In this document: positions 9,724 through 18,236 of the stretch, piece after piece | How positions within the stretch are numbered: position 1 is the first letter of the stretch | Layout: each line of letters begins with the position of its first letter | Assembly (NCBI RefSeq): GCF_020532555.1 | Contig: NZ_JAJBBR010000004.1 | Location: 124,001-188,000, forward strand | Direction: 5' to 3' | Length of the DNA: 64,000 bases | Source: Microvirga lenta | Lineage (GTDB): Bacteria; Pseudomonadota; Alphaproteobacteria; Rhizobiales; Beijerinckiaceae | Position numbers and translations under genes: made by a program | Notes under the pieces: generated by a model | Databases searched by the model: none | The model's input: only the letters and a program-made list of their open reading frames with translations | Told to the model about the DNA's origin: nothing

Positions 9724-10350
9724 CTACCCTCTCGCCGCGGCAATCGCCTCCCGCTTCTGGGCCAGGGTCATGCCGCCGACATAGGAGTCGGTGCCGACCA
9801 GGAAGGAGGGGGTGGCGACGAAGCCCAGGGAATCGCCGAGCTTGAAGGCATCCTTCATCCACCCGGTGGTGCGCTCGCTGTCGGCGACGGCGGCGAGGCG
9901 CGCGGGATCGGCGCCCAGCCGCTCCGCCTCGGCCATCGCCCGCTCGCCCGTCACCGTGCCGCGCAGCCCGAAGAGCGCGAGATGGAGCGGAAGGTAATTT
10001 TCCGGCCCCTGCACCTGCAGGAAGGCCAGGGCCGCGCGGGTCGCCTGGACGGACGGCGCGCCGAGCACGGCGAAATTCACCAGCACGTAGCTCAGGTCCG
10101 GCTCGGCCTTCAGCAGCGCGGGCAGGTCCTTGGCGGAGCGTTTGCACCAGGGGCAGTTGTAGTCGAAATACTCGATCATGATCACGTCGCCATGGGCATG
10201 GCCGAGCCGCACCGCCGAGGGCAGGGCGAGGGTGTCCTCGATGAGCTCCACCGGGGCCCGCTGCGCCTCCGGCGCCTCCTGCGCGAAGGCGGGAACGCCC
10301 GCGCCCGACAGGGCGAGGCCGGCGAGAAGGGTTCGGCGGGACAGGATCAT
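9724..10350 (-). CDS. DsbA-family thiol:disulfide oxidoreductase, exported
   Basis: Periplasmic thioredoxin-fold protein of 208 residues. A signal peptide with a twin-arginine-like LSRRTLLAGLALSGAG start probably ends at AFA-QE. The active site CPWC is in FDYNCPWCKRSAKDL near residue 66. The DsbA helical insertion and the cis-Pro segment FVATPSFLVG follow. It may form or isomerise disulfides (Com1/DsbA-like group). It is divergent from the XRE regulator across a 233-base gap. Confidence 0.88.
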   Translation of the reverse strand: MILSRRTLLAGLALSGAGVPAFAQEAPEAQRAPVELIEDTLALPSAVRLGHAHGDVIMIEYFDYNCPWCKRSAKDLPALLKAEPDLSYVLVNFAVLGAPSVQATRAALAFLQVQGPENYLPLHLALFGLRGTVTGERAMAEAERLGADPARLAAVADSERTTGWMKDAFKLGDSLGFVATPSFLVGTDSYVGGMTLAQKREAIAAARG

Positions 10351-10511
10351 CGGCAGGGCACTCGGGTGAGGGGACGCCCGTGGTGCCGCGCAACCGTGGC
10401 AATAGCAAGGTCGGTGCGGGCTCTCTCGCGCCTTCGTGAAGGGGGCGGTGCGACGTGTCCGGCAAAGCTGCGGCGGCCGGGAGCATCCCTGAACATCGTA
10501 GGATCGGCTCC

Positions 10512-10550
10512 AACACCGTTAGACGTTGCATGCTGTTTCGTTACAGTGTT
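10512..10550. promoter_or_regulatory. imperfect inverted repeat before the XRE regulator
   Basis: AACACCGTTA and TTACAGTGTT are complementary at 8 of 10 positions and separated by 19 bases, 34 bases before the ATG at 10584. The position fits an autoregulatory operator for the XRE protein. This rests on symmetry alone. Confidence 0.35.
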
Positions 10551-10583
10551 AAGACCTCTCGAATACCAGCAGCAGGGGGCCGA

Positions 10584-11069
10584 ATGTCAACGAAGGCAAC
10601 AGACCAGATCGACAAGGAGATCGGGCTTCGGATCCGCCTGCGCCGGACGCAAATCGGCATGAGCCAGATGAAGCTGGGCGAGGCTCTGGGAGTGACGTTT
10701 CAGCAGGTCCAGAAATACGAGAAGGGCGCCAATCGGATCAGCGTGGGACGGTTGAACCGGATCGCCGCAACCCTGGGAGTCGAGACCTCGTTCTTCCTGC
10801 CCAAGACGGACGCGACAGGATTTCCAAGCGACATCGTGCCGGCCGACAAGGATAGCCTGGAACTTCTGTCGCTGTTCGACCGCCTGCAGAACAAGGCGAT
10901 GCGGCAGGCGATTCTCACGCTGGCCCGGTCAGCCTGCGAACAGGAACGGGACTTGCAAGCTATTCATCGTCTGAAAAGCCCATCTCGTCGATCAGCCGAT
11001 CTGCCGCCTGCAGGAGCGCGGGCAGAGACGGCAGACGCTGAAAGTCGCTCGTCGTCAGGCCTTTCCTGA
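10584..11069 (+). CDS. XRE-family transcriptional regulator at the luxRI locus
   Basis: DNA-binding protein of 161 residues with a Cro/C1-type helix-turn-helix at about 15-70 (GMSQMKLGEALGV, then QQVQKYEKGANRIS). The remainder is helical, and the last 40 residues are Ser/Arg/Ala-rich and low in complexity. The ATG follows AGGGGG at five bases; an upstream reading of 43 codons is not protein-like. The final 110 bases overlap, antisense, the 3' end of the 71-residue gene behind luxI, which may explain the odd C-terminus. A role in controlling the quorum-sensing genes is inferred from position. Confidence 0.85.
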   Translation: MSTKATDQIDKEIGLRIRLRRTQIGMSQMKLGEALGVTFQQVQKYEKGANRISVGRLNRIAATLGVETSFFLPKTDATGFPSDIVPADKDSLELLSLFDRLQNKAMRQAILTLARSACEQERDLQAIHRLKSPSRRSADLPPAGARAETADAESRSSSGLS

Positions 11070-11175
11070 TCGTCGCCAGATCCGTAACGACACGCAGGAG
11101 CGAAAGCGTGATTCTTTCGTCGTGCGTCAGCTTTCCTTCGTCGCCGCCGAGATTTCCTGCGAATTTCGTGCTCAT
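10960..11175 (-). CDS. 71-residue helical protein downstream of luxI
   Basis: Small acidic protein beginning MSTKFAGNLGGDEGKL. It is predicted mainly alpha-helical (DERITLSLLRVVTDLATIR and SLPALLQAADRLIDEMGF) and ends in FSDDE. No signal peptide or membrane segment is seen. It starts 17 bases after the luxI stop on the same strand, so it is probably co-transcribed, and its 3' end overlaps the XRE gene by 110 bases tail to tail. I do not recognise a family. By analogy with TraM and QseM, small helical antiactivators of LuxR-type proteins, it could modulate the adjacent LuxR, but that is inference. Confidence 0.6.
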   Translation of the reverse strand: MSTKFAGNLGGDEGKLTHDERITLSLLRVVTDLATIRKGLTTSDFQRLPSLPALLQAADRLIDEMGFSDDE

Positions 11176-11192
11176 CTTCCGAATCCGAACGA

Positions 11193-11852
11193 TTAGCTGG
11201 CCAAGAGCGTCAGTGCGGTCGCGTGCGCATCGCCCGGCTCCATGCCCCAGACCAGCACGGGCTGCGTCCAGCCGGTCGCGTCCCGAACGCCATCGAGGGA
11301 TTTTCGATTCACGTCCATGAAGGCCGCCAGCGTCATGGAGCCGGCAATCTCTTCCGGCAGGCCGAGCGCCTGCGTGGTCCACCCGAAACGCTGCCAGCGG
11401 GGCAGCCAGAAGGTTTCCATGACGCCCCCGACACGGGTCGCGCCGATGGCGAGGCAATATTCCATCACCGCGCAGAAAAGGGCTCCTGCCACCGACTTCT
11501 CCCCATGGCCGGTCCGGCGGGCCGGGGCCACGAACATCCGGGTCCATTCGATCGTTTCGTGATCCCGGGGCACCGTCCCCCGCTGCACCAGGCGCGGAAA
11601 GACTTCGCTCAGGAGGGTCGGCTCGGACATGCGGATCATCCGCGACCCGCCGACGACGTCGGGACCGATCATGGCGATCAGGTGAACGGCCGCGCTGGTA
11701 TCGAACTGGTCGCGTTCGAGACCGTCTTCCCGTCTCAGATCCTCCCAGCCCCGCTCCTCGACGTAGATCAGATGGCGCCAGCGAAAGTAGCTGTCCAATT
11801 CCTTTGCATATTGCGCCGCGTTCTCCCTGGTCACGACATGGACCTGAACCAT
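11193..11852 (-). CDS. LuxI-family acyl-homoserine-lactone synthase
   Basis: Autoinducer synthase of 219 residues that joins the acyl group of acyl-ACP or acyl-CoA to S-adenosylmethionine. Family landmarks are visible: RWRHLIYVEERGWEDL (conserved Arg, Val/Phe and Trp), then DGLERDQFDTSAAVHLI, GGSRMIRMSEPTLLSEVFP, and the second conserved block EWTRMFVAPARR. The ATG is taken because it gives the standard N-terminus (MVQVHVVTREN). The luxR gene lies 77 bases upstream on the same strand, so the two probably form a signalling pair. The acyl chain cannot be deduced. Confidence 0.95.
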   Translation of the reverse strand: MVQVHVVTRENAAQYAKELDSYFRWRHLIYVEERGWEDLRREDGLERDQFDTSAAVHLIAMIGPDVVGGSRMIRMSEPTLLSEVFPRLVQRGTVPRDHETIEWTRMFVAPARRTGHGEKSVAGALFCAVMEYCLAIGATRVGGVMETFWLPRWQRFGWTTQALGLPEEIAGSMTLAAFMDVNRKSLDGVRDATGWTQPVLVWGMEPGDAHATALTLLAS

Positions 11853-11872
11853 AGCCCGCCCCCGTTTGCGAT

Positions 11873-11889
11873 GAATGACGGGATCATTC
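11873..11889. promoter_or_regulatory. short palindrome between luxR and luxI
   Basis: GAATGA-CGGGA-TCATTC is a perfect 6+5+6 palindrome about 20 bases before the luxI ATG. It could be part of a regulator site. It does not show the classic lux-box ends and is closer to the start codon than activator sites usually are. Confidence 0.3.
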
Positions 11890-11929
11890 CAAACGCCGCG
11901 GGCTCCGCATATCCGAAGATCTTGGGAGG

Positions 11930-12667
11930 TCAGTAGGGCTGGAGTTCGCCCGACTGGAGCGCCGCCACGACGGCCTGGGTCGTGTTCGCCACGTGCAGCT
12001 TGCGCCGGATGTTGTCGAGATGGGTGATGACCGTCGCCTGGGAGATGCCGAGGATGGCCGAGGTCTCCCAGGCGCTCTTGCCGGCCGCCGCCCAGGTCAG
12101 AACCTCGCGCTCCCGCGGGGTGAGCTTCTGCCTGACGCGAGGCTGCTCCTCGCCTAGGAGCGCGCGCAGGCGCCCATGGGCCGTGACGGCCAGCAGGTGG
12201 GCCGCTGCCAATTCCTTCGGGCCGGCATCGAGGCGATACTCGCTCGCGAAGCTGAACGCCGATTGCCATCCCGTCGCCGTATAGATCGGGACGCAAAAGC
12301 CGTCGGCCAATCCGAACTCGACCGCTTCGTCCATCATGGTTTGTGCAAGGGCCTTGTCCCTGCGATGGGGAGCATCGCCCCAGCGAAAGGGCGAGGTTGT
12401 GGTGAACACGTTCTGTCCGACGGGATCGATCTGGAAGTAGTCCTGCGAGGTATAGCGCTCGAACCAGTCCTCCGGCCAGGAACTCAGGAGGACGAGGGGC
12501 TCAAGGGGGCGGTTGGGCAGGGGCAGGCCGGTCACGATGAACGACGAAAAGCCGAGATCGGCCACGGTGGCCTGGAGTTCCCGCATGACGGCATCGGCGC
12601 TTGCAAGCTCTCGGCACCGTTCGACGAAGTCGAAGACACGTTCGATGTAGTGATGCCTGAAAGCCAT
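11930..12667 (-). CDS. LuxR-family quorum-sensing transcriptional regulator
   Basis: Cytoplasmic acyl-homoserine-lactone receptor of 245 residues. The N-terminal autoinducer-binding domain (about 20-165) contains SSWPEDWFERYTSQDYFQID, which holds the conserved Trp, Tyr and Asp of the ligand pocket. The C-terminal GerE-type helix-turn-helix (about 178-240) reads LTPREREVLTWAAAGKS and ISQATVITHLDNIRRKLHV. It is upstream of and collinear with luxI, so it likely responds to that signal. Confidence 0.95.
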   Translation of the reverse strand: MAFRHHYIERVFDFVERCRELASADAVMRELQATVADLGFSSFIVTGLPLPNRPLEPLVLLSSWPEDWFERYTSQDYFQIDPVGQNVFTTTSPFRWGDAPHRRDKALAQTMMDEAVEFGLADGFCVPIYTATGWQSAFSFASEYRLDAGPKELAAAHLLAVTAHGRLRALLGEEQPRVRQKLTPREREVLTWAAAGKSAWETSAILGISQATVITHLDNIRRKLHVANTTQAVVAALQSGELQPY

Positions 12668-12799
12668 TGCCGGCCCTGTCGCAAGCGCCTGAGAATGCTA
12701 CAGGATCACAACCACCGTTGCTTGTCGCTGTCAATGCGGCAATCCTGAATGGTTCCCCCTCCTCTGCTGTCGGGAGAAGCGGGCTGTGCGGCTATCGCG

Positions 12800-14416
12800 T
12801 CATCCGGCCAGCGCTCCCTTCACGGCCTCTACCGCCCGCAGGCTCAAGGCCGCGATGGTGAGCGTCGGGTTGGCCGTCGCGGAGGTCGGGAAGACGGCGG
12901 AGCCGAGGATGAACAGGTTGCGGTGGTCGTGGCTGCGCAGGTCCCGGTCCACCACGGAACTCTTCGGGTCCTCGCCCATGCGGGCGGTGCCGATGATGTG
13001 GCCGGCGCCGGCGGCATCGTCCTGATGCTGCACCCCGGTGGTGCCGAGGCGGGCGAAGATTTCCGCGTGGGCGTCGCGGGCCGCCGCGAGGCCGGCCTTC
13101 ACGTAGTCGTCGTAGCGATAGGCGAGGCGGGGCAGGGGCACCCCGTACATGTCGGTCTCGGTGGGATCGAGGGTGACGCGGTTCTCCGGGTCGGGCAGCT
13201 GCTCCACCAGGGAGGCCACGCGCACGTGCCGCGAGGTGTGGTGCCTGAGCGCGTCGTCGAGCGCCTTGCCGCGCAGGCCCGTGCGGGCGAGGTCGGCGGC
13301 GGTGCTGATCGGCGCGCCCGTCGGCCAGGACCAGCCGTCGTTGCCGATCTCGACGCGGAAGGCCGGCCGCTCCTTGCGGAAGGGGCCGTCGCGCAGGTTC
13401 TCGATGCCGGAGGTCGAGAGCGGGCCGCGATAGGGCCAGACCGGATCGTTCGTCAGCGCCCAGCTCAGCTGGGTCGGGTGGTCCATGAGGTTGCGGCCGA
13501 CCTGGTCGGAGCCGTTGGCGACACCGCGCGGGGTGGCCTCGGAGCGGGAGTTGAGCAGCAGGCGCGGCGTCTCGACCGCGTGGGCCGCGATGACGAAGAC
13601 CTTTCCGACCGCGCGGATCTCGCTGCCGTCCGGGCGCTTCGCGCGGATCGCCGCGATGCGGCCGTCCGGTCCGGTCTCGACGAAGGTCGCGGTGGTCCGG
13701 TCGTAGAGCACGGCGCCGCTCTTCTCGGCCCGGTCCACATGCACGGTGGCGTCGTACTTCGCCTGGACCGGGCAGACCGGGATGCAGCTCGCATTGCCGC
13801 AGCAGGAGGGACGCTCGTCCCGGTCCTGCGAGTTGCGCCCCTGCGGGGTCGCGCGGACCTCGTAGACCGTGCCCTCGAGAGCCTTGGCGAAGGCCTTGTC
13901 GAGATAGGTCTGCGGAATGGCCGGCATCGGATAGGGGGTGGAGCGCGGCGCGCCGAGGGGCTCGTAGGAATCGCCCGAGACGCCGATCTCGTTCTCCGCC
14001 TGGCCGTAGAACGGCTCCAGGTCGTCATAGGCGATGGGCCAGTCGACGCCCCGGCCGTAGAGGCTCTTGAGGCGGAAATCCGCCGGCACGTGGCGCAGGC
14101 AGGTGCCGAGCCAGTGCCAGGTGGTGCCGCCGACCACCTTCACATAGGTGCTCTTGAACGTGTCCGGCCCGGCCTGCCGGTACCAGTGGTTCAGGTCGTC
14201 GGTGATCGGGTGCTCCGCCTGAGGCGTCGGCGGATAGGGGCATTCGGGCACCTTGATCAGGGCGTCCCAATAGCGCTGCGTCGCCTCGGCGCGGTCGACC
14301 TTCGACCCGGCCTCGATGATCGCGACCTTGAGGCCGCTTTCCGCCACCTTGGCGGCCAGGGTCGCTCCCGCGACGCCGGACCCGACAACGATGACATCGG
14401 CTTGAATGTCGGCCAT
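12800..14416 (-). CDS. GMC-family FAD-dependent dehydrogenase, catalytic subunit
   Basis: Large subunit of a sugar/polyol/gluconate-type dehydrogenase, 538 residues. The FAD-binding GxGxxG is in DVIVVGSGVAGATLAAKV at the N-terminus. The C-terminal GMC region has GHIIGTARMG and ANPTLTIAALSLRA, holding the active-site His and Asn/His. The cysteines in CCGNASCIPVC follow the C-x5-C-x3-C spacing of the 3Fe-4S cluster in bacterial FAD glucose and fructose dehydrogenases. Substrate is not predictable. The small subunit gene is immediately upstream. No cytochrome c subunit gene is nearby. Confidence 0.9.
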   Translation of the reverse strand: MADIQADVIVVGSGVAGATLAAKVAESGLKVAIIEAGSKVDRAEATQRYWDALIKVPECPYPPTPQAEHPITDDLNHWYRQAGPDTFKSTYVKVVGGTTWHWLGTCLRHVPADFRLKSLYGRGVDWPIAYDDLEPFYGQAENEIGVSGDSYEPLGAPRSTPYPMPAIPQTYLDKAFAKALEGTVYEVRATPQGRNSQDRDERPSCCGNASCIPVCPVQAKYDATVHVDRAEKSGAVLYDRTTATFVETGPDGRIAAIRAKRPDGSEIRAVGKVFVIAAHAVETPRLLLNSRSEATPRGVANGSDQVGRNLMDHPTQLSWALTNDPVWPYRGPLSTSGIENLRDGPFRKERPAFRVEIGNDGWSWPTGAPISTAADLARTGLRGKALDDALRHHTSRHVRVASLVEQLPDPENRVTLDPTETDMYGVPLPRLAYRYDDYVKAGLAAARDAHAEIFARLGTTGVQHQDDAAGAGHIIGTARMGEDPKSSVVDRDLRSHDHRNLFILGSAVFPTSATANPTLTIAALSLRAVEAVKGALAG

Positions 14417-14439
14417 GGTTTTGTGCCCCGAGATGAAGA

Positions 14440-14898
14440 TCAGCTTTGCGGAGGATCGGCCCAGTAGCCGGTCTCGCCGCCGCAGGAACCGAAGGGCTTG
14501 GTGTAGTCGAGGGCGTTCCAGACCAGGGCCCCCGTGAAGGTGGCGAGAACCTCGCCCCGGTCGGTGTCGCAGACGCCCGAATACCAGGCGGCGACGATGT
14601 CCTCGGCGACGGTGCCGGCGGAGACGTTGGGGTTTTCCGTCAGCATCACGAGGCCGGGGCCGCGCCCGATGGAGGTCAGGCCCTTCAGGATCGTTGCCGC
14701 TACGTCAGAGTCGAGATCGCCCGGTTCCGCGCCGGTCAGGCGGGCGGACAGGGCCTTGAACTCGTCCAGGCCGATGGTGTCGCGGGATTGCGCCGGGCGG
14801 GAGAAGCCCGCGGCCAGCGCCAGGGTCATGCCCGCGCTGCTCAGCATGAGCGCGCGGCGCGTCATCGATGGCGCCATTCCGATCCCCCATCCAGCCAT
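14440..14898 (-). CDS. sorbitol/gluconate-dehydrogenase-type small subunit, Tat-exported
   Basis: Gamma or hitch-hiker subunit of the FAD dehydrogenase, 152 residues at most. A twin-arginine signal (MTRRALMLSSAGMTLALAAG) can carry the folded complex to the periplasm. The mature part includes SGVCDTDRGEVLATFTGALVW and KPFGSCGGETGYWADPP near the C-terminus, as in the FAD-SLDH small subunits. A second ATG seven codons in (14877) is also plausible, because GGGG lies seven bases before it. Its stop is 23 bases before the large-subunit ATG, indicating one operon. Confidence 0.85.
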   Translation of the reverse strand: MAGWGIGMAPSMTRRALMLSSAGMTLALAAGFSRPAQSRDTIGLDEFKALSARLTGAEPGDLDSDVAATILKGLTSIGRGPGLVMLTENPNVSAGTVAEDIVAAWYSGVCDTDRGEVLATFTGALVWNALDYTKPFGSCGGETGYWADPPQS

Positions 14899-15039
14899 GG
14901 CCCGCCCCGTCGTTGTGGTTATGCGGGTGCAGGCGTGCCGATGGAGATTACGTTACGGCAGATTAAGAAATCGCAAAGAGGGGCGAAGTCGCGAGAGTTG
15001 GGCCGGTCGAAGGCCGATACGAGGAGCGTCGCCCGAACT

Positions 15040-15060
15040 CTCCTCCCCACAAGGGGGAAG
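15040..15060. repeat. half copy of repeat part B
   Basis: CTCCTCCCCACAAGGGGGAA matches one arm of the part B element at 9564-9690. It lies in the 194-base gap between fabI and the dehydrogenase small subunit, which otherwise shows nothing. Confidence 0.6.
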
Positions 15061-15092
15061 GAAAAGGCGTCGCGCCATCGGAAGGGGGTCTC

Positions 15093-15923
15093 TTACCCTT
15101 CCTCCCCCGTGACGCCGGCGGCGTCCTGGGCCTTGAGCACCTCGGGGCGGGGCATGGAGATGATGTTGTAGCCCGAATCCACGTAGTGGATCTCGCCCGT
15201 CACGCCGTTGGACAGGTGGGACAGGAGGTAGAGGGCCGAGCCGCCGATATCCTCGATGGTCACCGTGCGCCGCAGGGGGGCATGGGCCTTCTGGTAGGTG
15301 AACATGAGGCGCGCATCCGAGATGCCGGCGCCCGCCAGGGTGCGCACGGGGCCTGCCGAGATGGCGTTGCAGCGGATGCCCTGCGGGCCGAGATCGGAGG
15401 CGATGTAGCGCATGGAGGCTTCCAGCGCCGCCTTGGCCACGCCCATCACGTTGTAGTTCGGCATGACCCGGGTCGAGCCGCCATAGGTGAGGGTGAGGAG
15501 CGAACCGCCGTTCTTCATGCGCTTGGCGGCGCGCTGGGCGATCTCCGTGAAGGAGAAGCAGGAGATCACCATGGTGCGGGAGAAGTTCTCGCGGGTGGTG
15601 ACGTCCACGTAGGGACCCTTGAGCTGGGACTTGTCGGAGAAGCCGATGGCGTGGACCACGAAGTCCAGGCCGTCCCACTGCTTGTCGAGGGCGTCGAACA
15701 CCGCGTCGACGGAGGCGATGTCCTCCACGTCGCAGGGAATGACCAGGTTGGACCCGAGGGACTGGGCCAGGGGCGTCACGCGCTTGCCCAGGGCCTCGCC
15801 CTGATAGGTGAAGGCGAGTTCCGCGCCGTGCTCCGCCAGGGCCTTGGCGATGCCCCAGGCGATGGAATGGTCGTTCGCGACGCCCATGATGAGGCCGCGC
15901 TTTCCTTGCATCAGACCGGTCAC
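15093..15923 (-). CDS. fabI: enoyl-[acyl-carrier-protein] reductase FabI (NADH)
   Basis: Short-chain-dehydrogenase-like enzyme that reduces trans-2-enoyl-ACP in the last step of fatty-acid elongation. The nucleotide-binding start is GLIMGVANDHSIAWGIA, and the Y-x6-K active site appears in YNVMGVAKAALE. GTG is chosen as start because AAGGGGG lies six bases upstream and it gives VTGLMQGKRG, the family N-terminus; the ORF extends 46 codons further without support. It is the third gene of fabA-fabB-fabI, the unsaturated fatty-acid block common in Rhizobiales. Length is about 276 residues. Confidence 0.95.
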   Translation of the reverse strand: MTGLMQGKRGLIMGVANDHSIAWGIAKALAEHGAELAFTYQGEALGKRVTPLAQSLGSNLVIPCDVEDIASVDAVFDALDKQWDGLDFVVHAIGFSDKSQLKGPYVDVTTRENFSRTMVISCFSFTEIAQRAAKRMKNGGSLLTLTYGGSTRVMPNYNVMGVAKAALEASMRYIASDLGPQGIRCNAISAGPVRTLAGAGISDARLMFTYQKAHAPLRRTVTIEDIGGSALYLLSHLSNGVTGEIHYVDSGYNIISMPRPEVLKAQDAAGVTGEEG

Positions 15924-16084
15924 TTGGGTCCCCCTTGTCGACGGCTCGATTGTTTGCCGCGGATTGTTATCAAAGCGTGCACCGCGAGCCGCGATATCGA
16001 TGTTGCCGAGCGTGTCCATGCGGGGTCCCCCAGAAGATCCACGGGGGATTCGCACGGGCACGTCTCAATGATGTGACGCTCGTT

Positions 16085-17308
16085 TTAAGCGTTATACCGG
16101 CTGAAGACGAGTGTGGCATTCGTGCCGCCGAAGCCGAAGGAGTTCGACAGGACGGTGTCGATCTTGGCGTTGTCGATCCGCTTGCGGACGATGTTCATGT
16201 CGGCGAATTCCGGATCGAGCTCCTCGATATGGGCGCTCTCGCAGATGAAGCCGTTGTTCATCATGAGCAGGGAATAGATCGCCTCCTGCACGCCCGTCGC
16301 GCCGAGCGAGTGGCCGGTGAGCGACTTGGTGGCCGAGATCGGCGGGCACTTCTCGCCCGTGCCGAAGACCTCGCGAATCGCCTCGATCTCCTTCTGGTCG
16401 CCCACGGGGGTCGAGGTGGCGTGCGGGTTGATGTAGTCGACGGGGGTCTTCACGTCCTTCAGGGCCATGCGCATGCAGCGGATCGCGCCCTCGCCGGACG
16501 GGGCCACCATGTCGTAGCCGTCCGAAGTCATGCCGTAGCCCACCACCTCGCCGTAGATCCGGGCGCCGCGGGCCTTGGCGTGCTCGAGCTCCTCCAGCAC
16601 CAGCACGCCCGCGCCGCCGGCGATCACGAAGCCGTCGCGGTTGGCGTCATAGGCGCGCGACGCGGTCTTGGGCCGGTCGTTGTACTTGGTCGACATGGCG
16701 CCCATGGCGTCGAAGAGGGACGACATGGTCCAGTCCAGGTCCTCGCAGCCGCCGGCGAACATCACGTCCTGCTTGCCGTACTGGATCATCTCGTAGGCGT
16801 TGCCGACGCAGTGATTCGAGGTCGCGCAGGCGGACGAGATCGAATAGTTCACGCCCTTGATCTTGAACCAGGTGGCGAGGGTCGCGGAGGCCGTGGACGA
16901 CATGGCCTTGGGCACCGCGAAGGGGCCGATGCGCTTGGGGCCCTTGTCGCGGGTGATGTCGGCCGCCTCCACGATCACGCGGGTCGAGGGGCCGCCGGAG
17001 CCCATGATGATGCCGGTGCGCTCGTTGGAGATGTCGCTCTCCTCCAGGCCGGCGTCGCGGATCGCCTGGTCCATGGCCACGTGGTTCCAGGCCGTTCCCC
17101 GGCCGTGGAAGCGCATGGCGCGCCGGTCGACGATCTCCTCGGCGTTCAGGTTCGGAGCGCCGTGGACCTGACAGCGGAAGCCGTACTTCTCGTAGTCCTC
17201 GGCCTTGCTGATGCCGGATTTCGCCTCCCGCAGCGAGGCCAGAACCTCCTGCGTGGTGTTGCCGATGGACGAGACGATGCCCATTCCGGTGACGACGACG
17301 CGCCTCAT
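16085..17308 (-). CDS. fabB: beta-ketoacyl-ACP synthase I FabB
   Basis: Condensing enzyme required with FabA for unsaturated fatty acids, 407 residues. The catalytic triad is visible: the Cys in [15 protein letters not shown] near 162, the His in [11 protein letters not shown] near 298, and the second His in [10 protein letters not shown] near 333. The C-terminal GFGGTN signature is present. It follows fabA and precedes fabI, with gaps of 171 and 161 bases, each of which could hold its own promoter. Confidence 0.95.
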   Translation of the reverse strand: MRRVVVTGMGIVSSIGNTTQEVLASLREAKSGISKAEDYEKYGFRCQVHGAPNLNAEEIVDRRAMRFHGRGTAWNHVAMDQAIRDAGLEESDISNERTGIIMGSGGPSTRVIVEAADITRDKGPKRIGPFAVPKAMSSTASATLATWFKIKGVNYSISSACATSNHCVGNAYEMIQYGKQDVMFAGGCEDLDWTMSSLFDAMGAMSTKYNDRPKTASRAYDANRDGFVIAGGAGVLVLEELEHAKARGARIYGEVVGYGMTSDGYDMVAPSGEGAIRCMRMALKDVKTPVDYINPHATSTPVGDQKEIEAIREVFGTGEKCPPISATKSLTGHSLGATGVQEAIYSLLMMNNGFICESAHIEELDPEFADMNIVRKRIDNAKIDTVLSNSFGFGGTNATLVFSRYNA

Positions 17309-17401
17309 AGCCTTGACCTCTTCATAGGAACTTCGTGGCAGCCATTGTCGGGAGACGTAAGGCCGACCGTGCTCAATCTCAACCGTGAGCCTTCGAATGA
17401 T

Positions 17402-17460
17402 CGGAGAGCATGATCCGGAAGGTCCGGGCGGATCCTCCGGAAAAGCATGCCCGGACAGTG
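17402..17460. repeat. GCATGATCCGGA-type intergenic hairpin repeat
   Basis: The gap between fabB and fabA contains GCATGATCCGGAAGG and, after a short spacer, CCTCCGGAAAAGCATGC. These are partly complementary arms in the style of dispersed Rhizobiales repeats. Only this copy is evident in the window, so the family assignment is tentative. Confidence 0.4.
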
Positions 17461-17479
17461 TGTTGGGCCGGGTGGGGCC

Positions 17480-18025
17480 TCAGCCGCCGGCGGCCGCGTC
17501 GGCCTGCTGGAACAGCCCGACCCGCAGGTCCTTGGCCTCGTAGATGCGCTTTCCGTCCGCCTCGAGCCAGCCGTCGGCGATGCCGAGCACCAGCTTGGAG
17601 CGGAAGACGCGCTTGAAATCGACGCCGTAGACCACCTTCTTGTGGGTCGGCAGCACCTGGTCGGTGAATTTCACCTCGCCGACGCCGAGCGCCCGGCCGC
17701 GGCCCGGGGAGCCGGACCAGCCGAGGAAGAAGCCGACCATCTGCCACAGGGCGTCGACGCCCAGGCAGCCCGGCATCACCGGGTCGCCCTTGAAGTGGCA
17801 GGGGAAGAACCAGAGATCCGGCCTCACATCGAGTTCGGCGCGCACATGGCCCTTGCCGTGCTCGCCGCCGTCCTCGCCGATGGAGGTGATGCGGTCGAAC
17901 ATCAGCATGGGCGGAAGCGGCAACTGCGCATTGCCGGGACCGAACAATTCTCCGCGCCCGCAGGCGAGAAGCTCTTCGTAAGTAAAGCTCGACTGGCGCG
18001 CCATGCCGGATGCCGATCCTTTCAT
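17480..18025 (-). CDS. fabA: 3-hydroxydecanoyl-ACP dehydratase/isomerase FabA
   Basis: Hot-dog-fold enzyme that dehydrates 3-hydroxydecanoyl-ACP and isomerises the double bond to cis-3, the branch point to unsaturated fatty acids. The text [20 protein letters not shown] is a clear FabA N-terminus. The active-site His and Asp are in [20 protein letters not shown]. The ATG giving [11 protein letters not shown] is used; a second ATG seven codons later (18004) is equally possible, while the ORF extends upstream without family similarity. It is divergent from irr across about 211 bases. Confidence 0.95.
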   Translation of the reverse strand: MKGSASGMARQSSFTYEELLACGRGELFGPGNAQLPLPPMLMFDRITSIGEDGGEHGKGHVRAELDVRPDLWFFPCHFKGDPVMPGCLGVDALWQMVGFFLGWSGSPGRGRALGVGEVKFTDQVLPTHKKVVYGVDFKRVFRSKLVLGIADGWLEADGKRIYEAKDLRVGLFQQADAAAGG

Positions 18026-18188
18026 CACTGTCTCAAATGCGGCCTGCGGTCTGCCCGAGGCCCTCGAACGGGGCTCTGGTAGCACAGGCTTGGCCGTCCA
18101 TCAAAGGGACCTGCGCCCCCGGCCACGAACTTTATAATGCCGCAGGAGGGCAGGGCCCGGTTAGCCTTGCGGCAAGAGCCTCGCTTTC

Positions 18189-18206
18189 CTATCATGGAGA
18201 TGATAG
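18189..18206. promoter_or_regulatory. palindrome in the irr promoter region
   Basis: CTATCAT-GGAG-ATGATAG is a perfect 7+4+7 palindrome about 30 bases before the irr ATG. It could be an operator for irr, whose transcription in relatives is controlled by iron regulators such as RirA or by Irr itself. It is not a standard ICE box, so the binding protein is unknown. Confidence 0.5.
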
Positions 18207-18236
18207 AAGCACTTATTCTTACAATCAGTTCCGACG

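Noticed and set aside
11873..11889. The luxI-upstream palindrome as a lux box.
   Set aside because: It lacks the usual lux-box end pattern and sits too near the start codon. It is listed only as a low-confidence palindrome.
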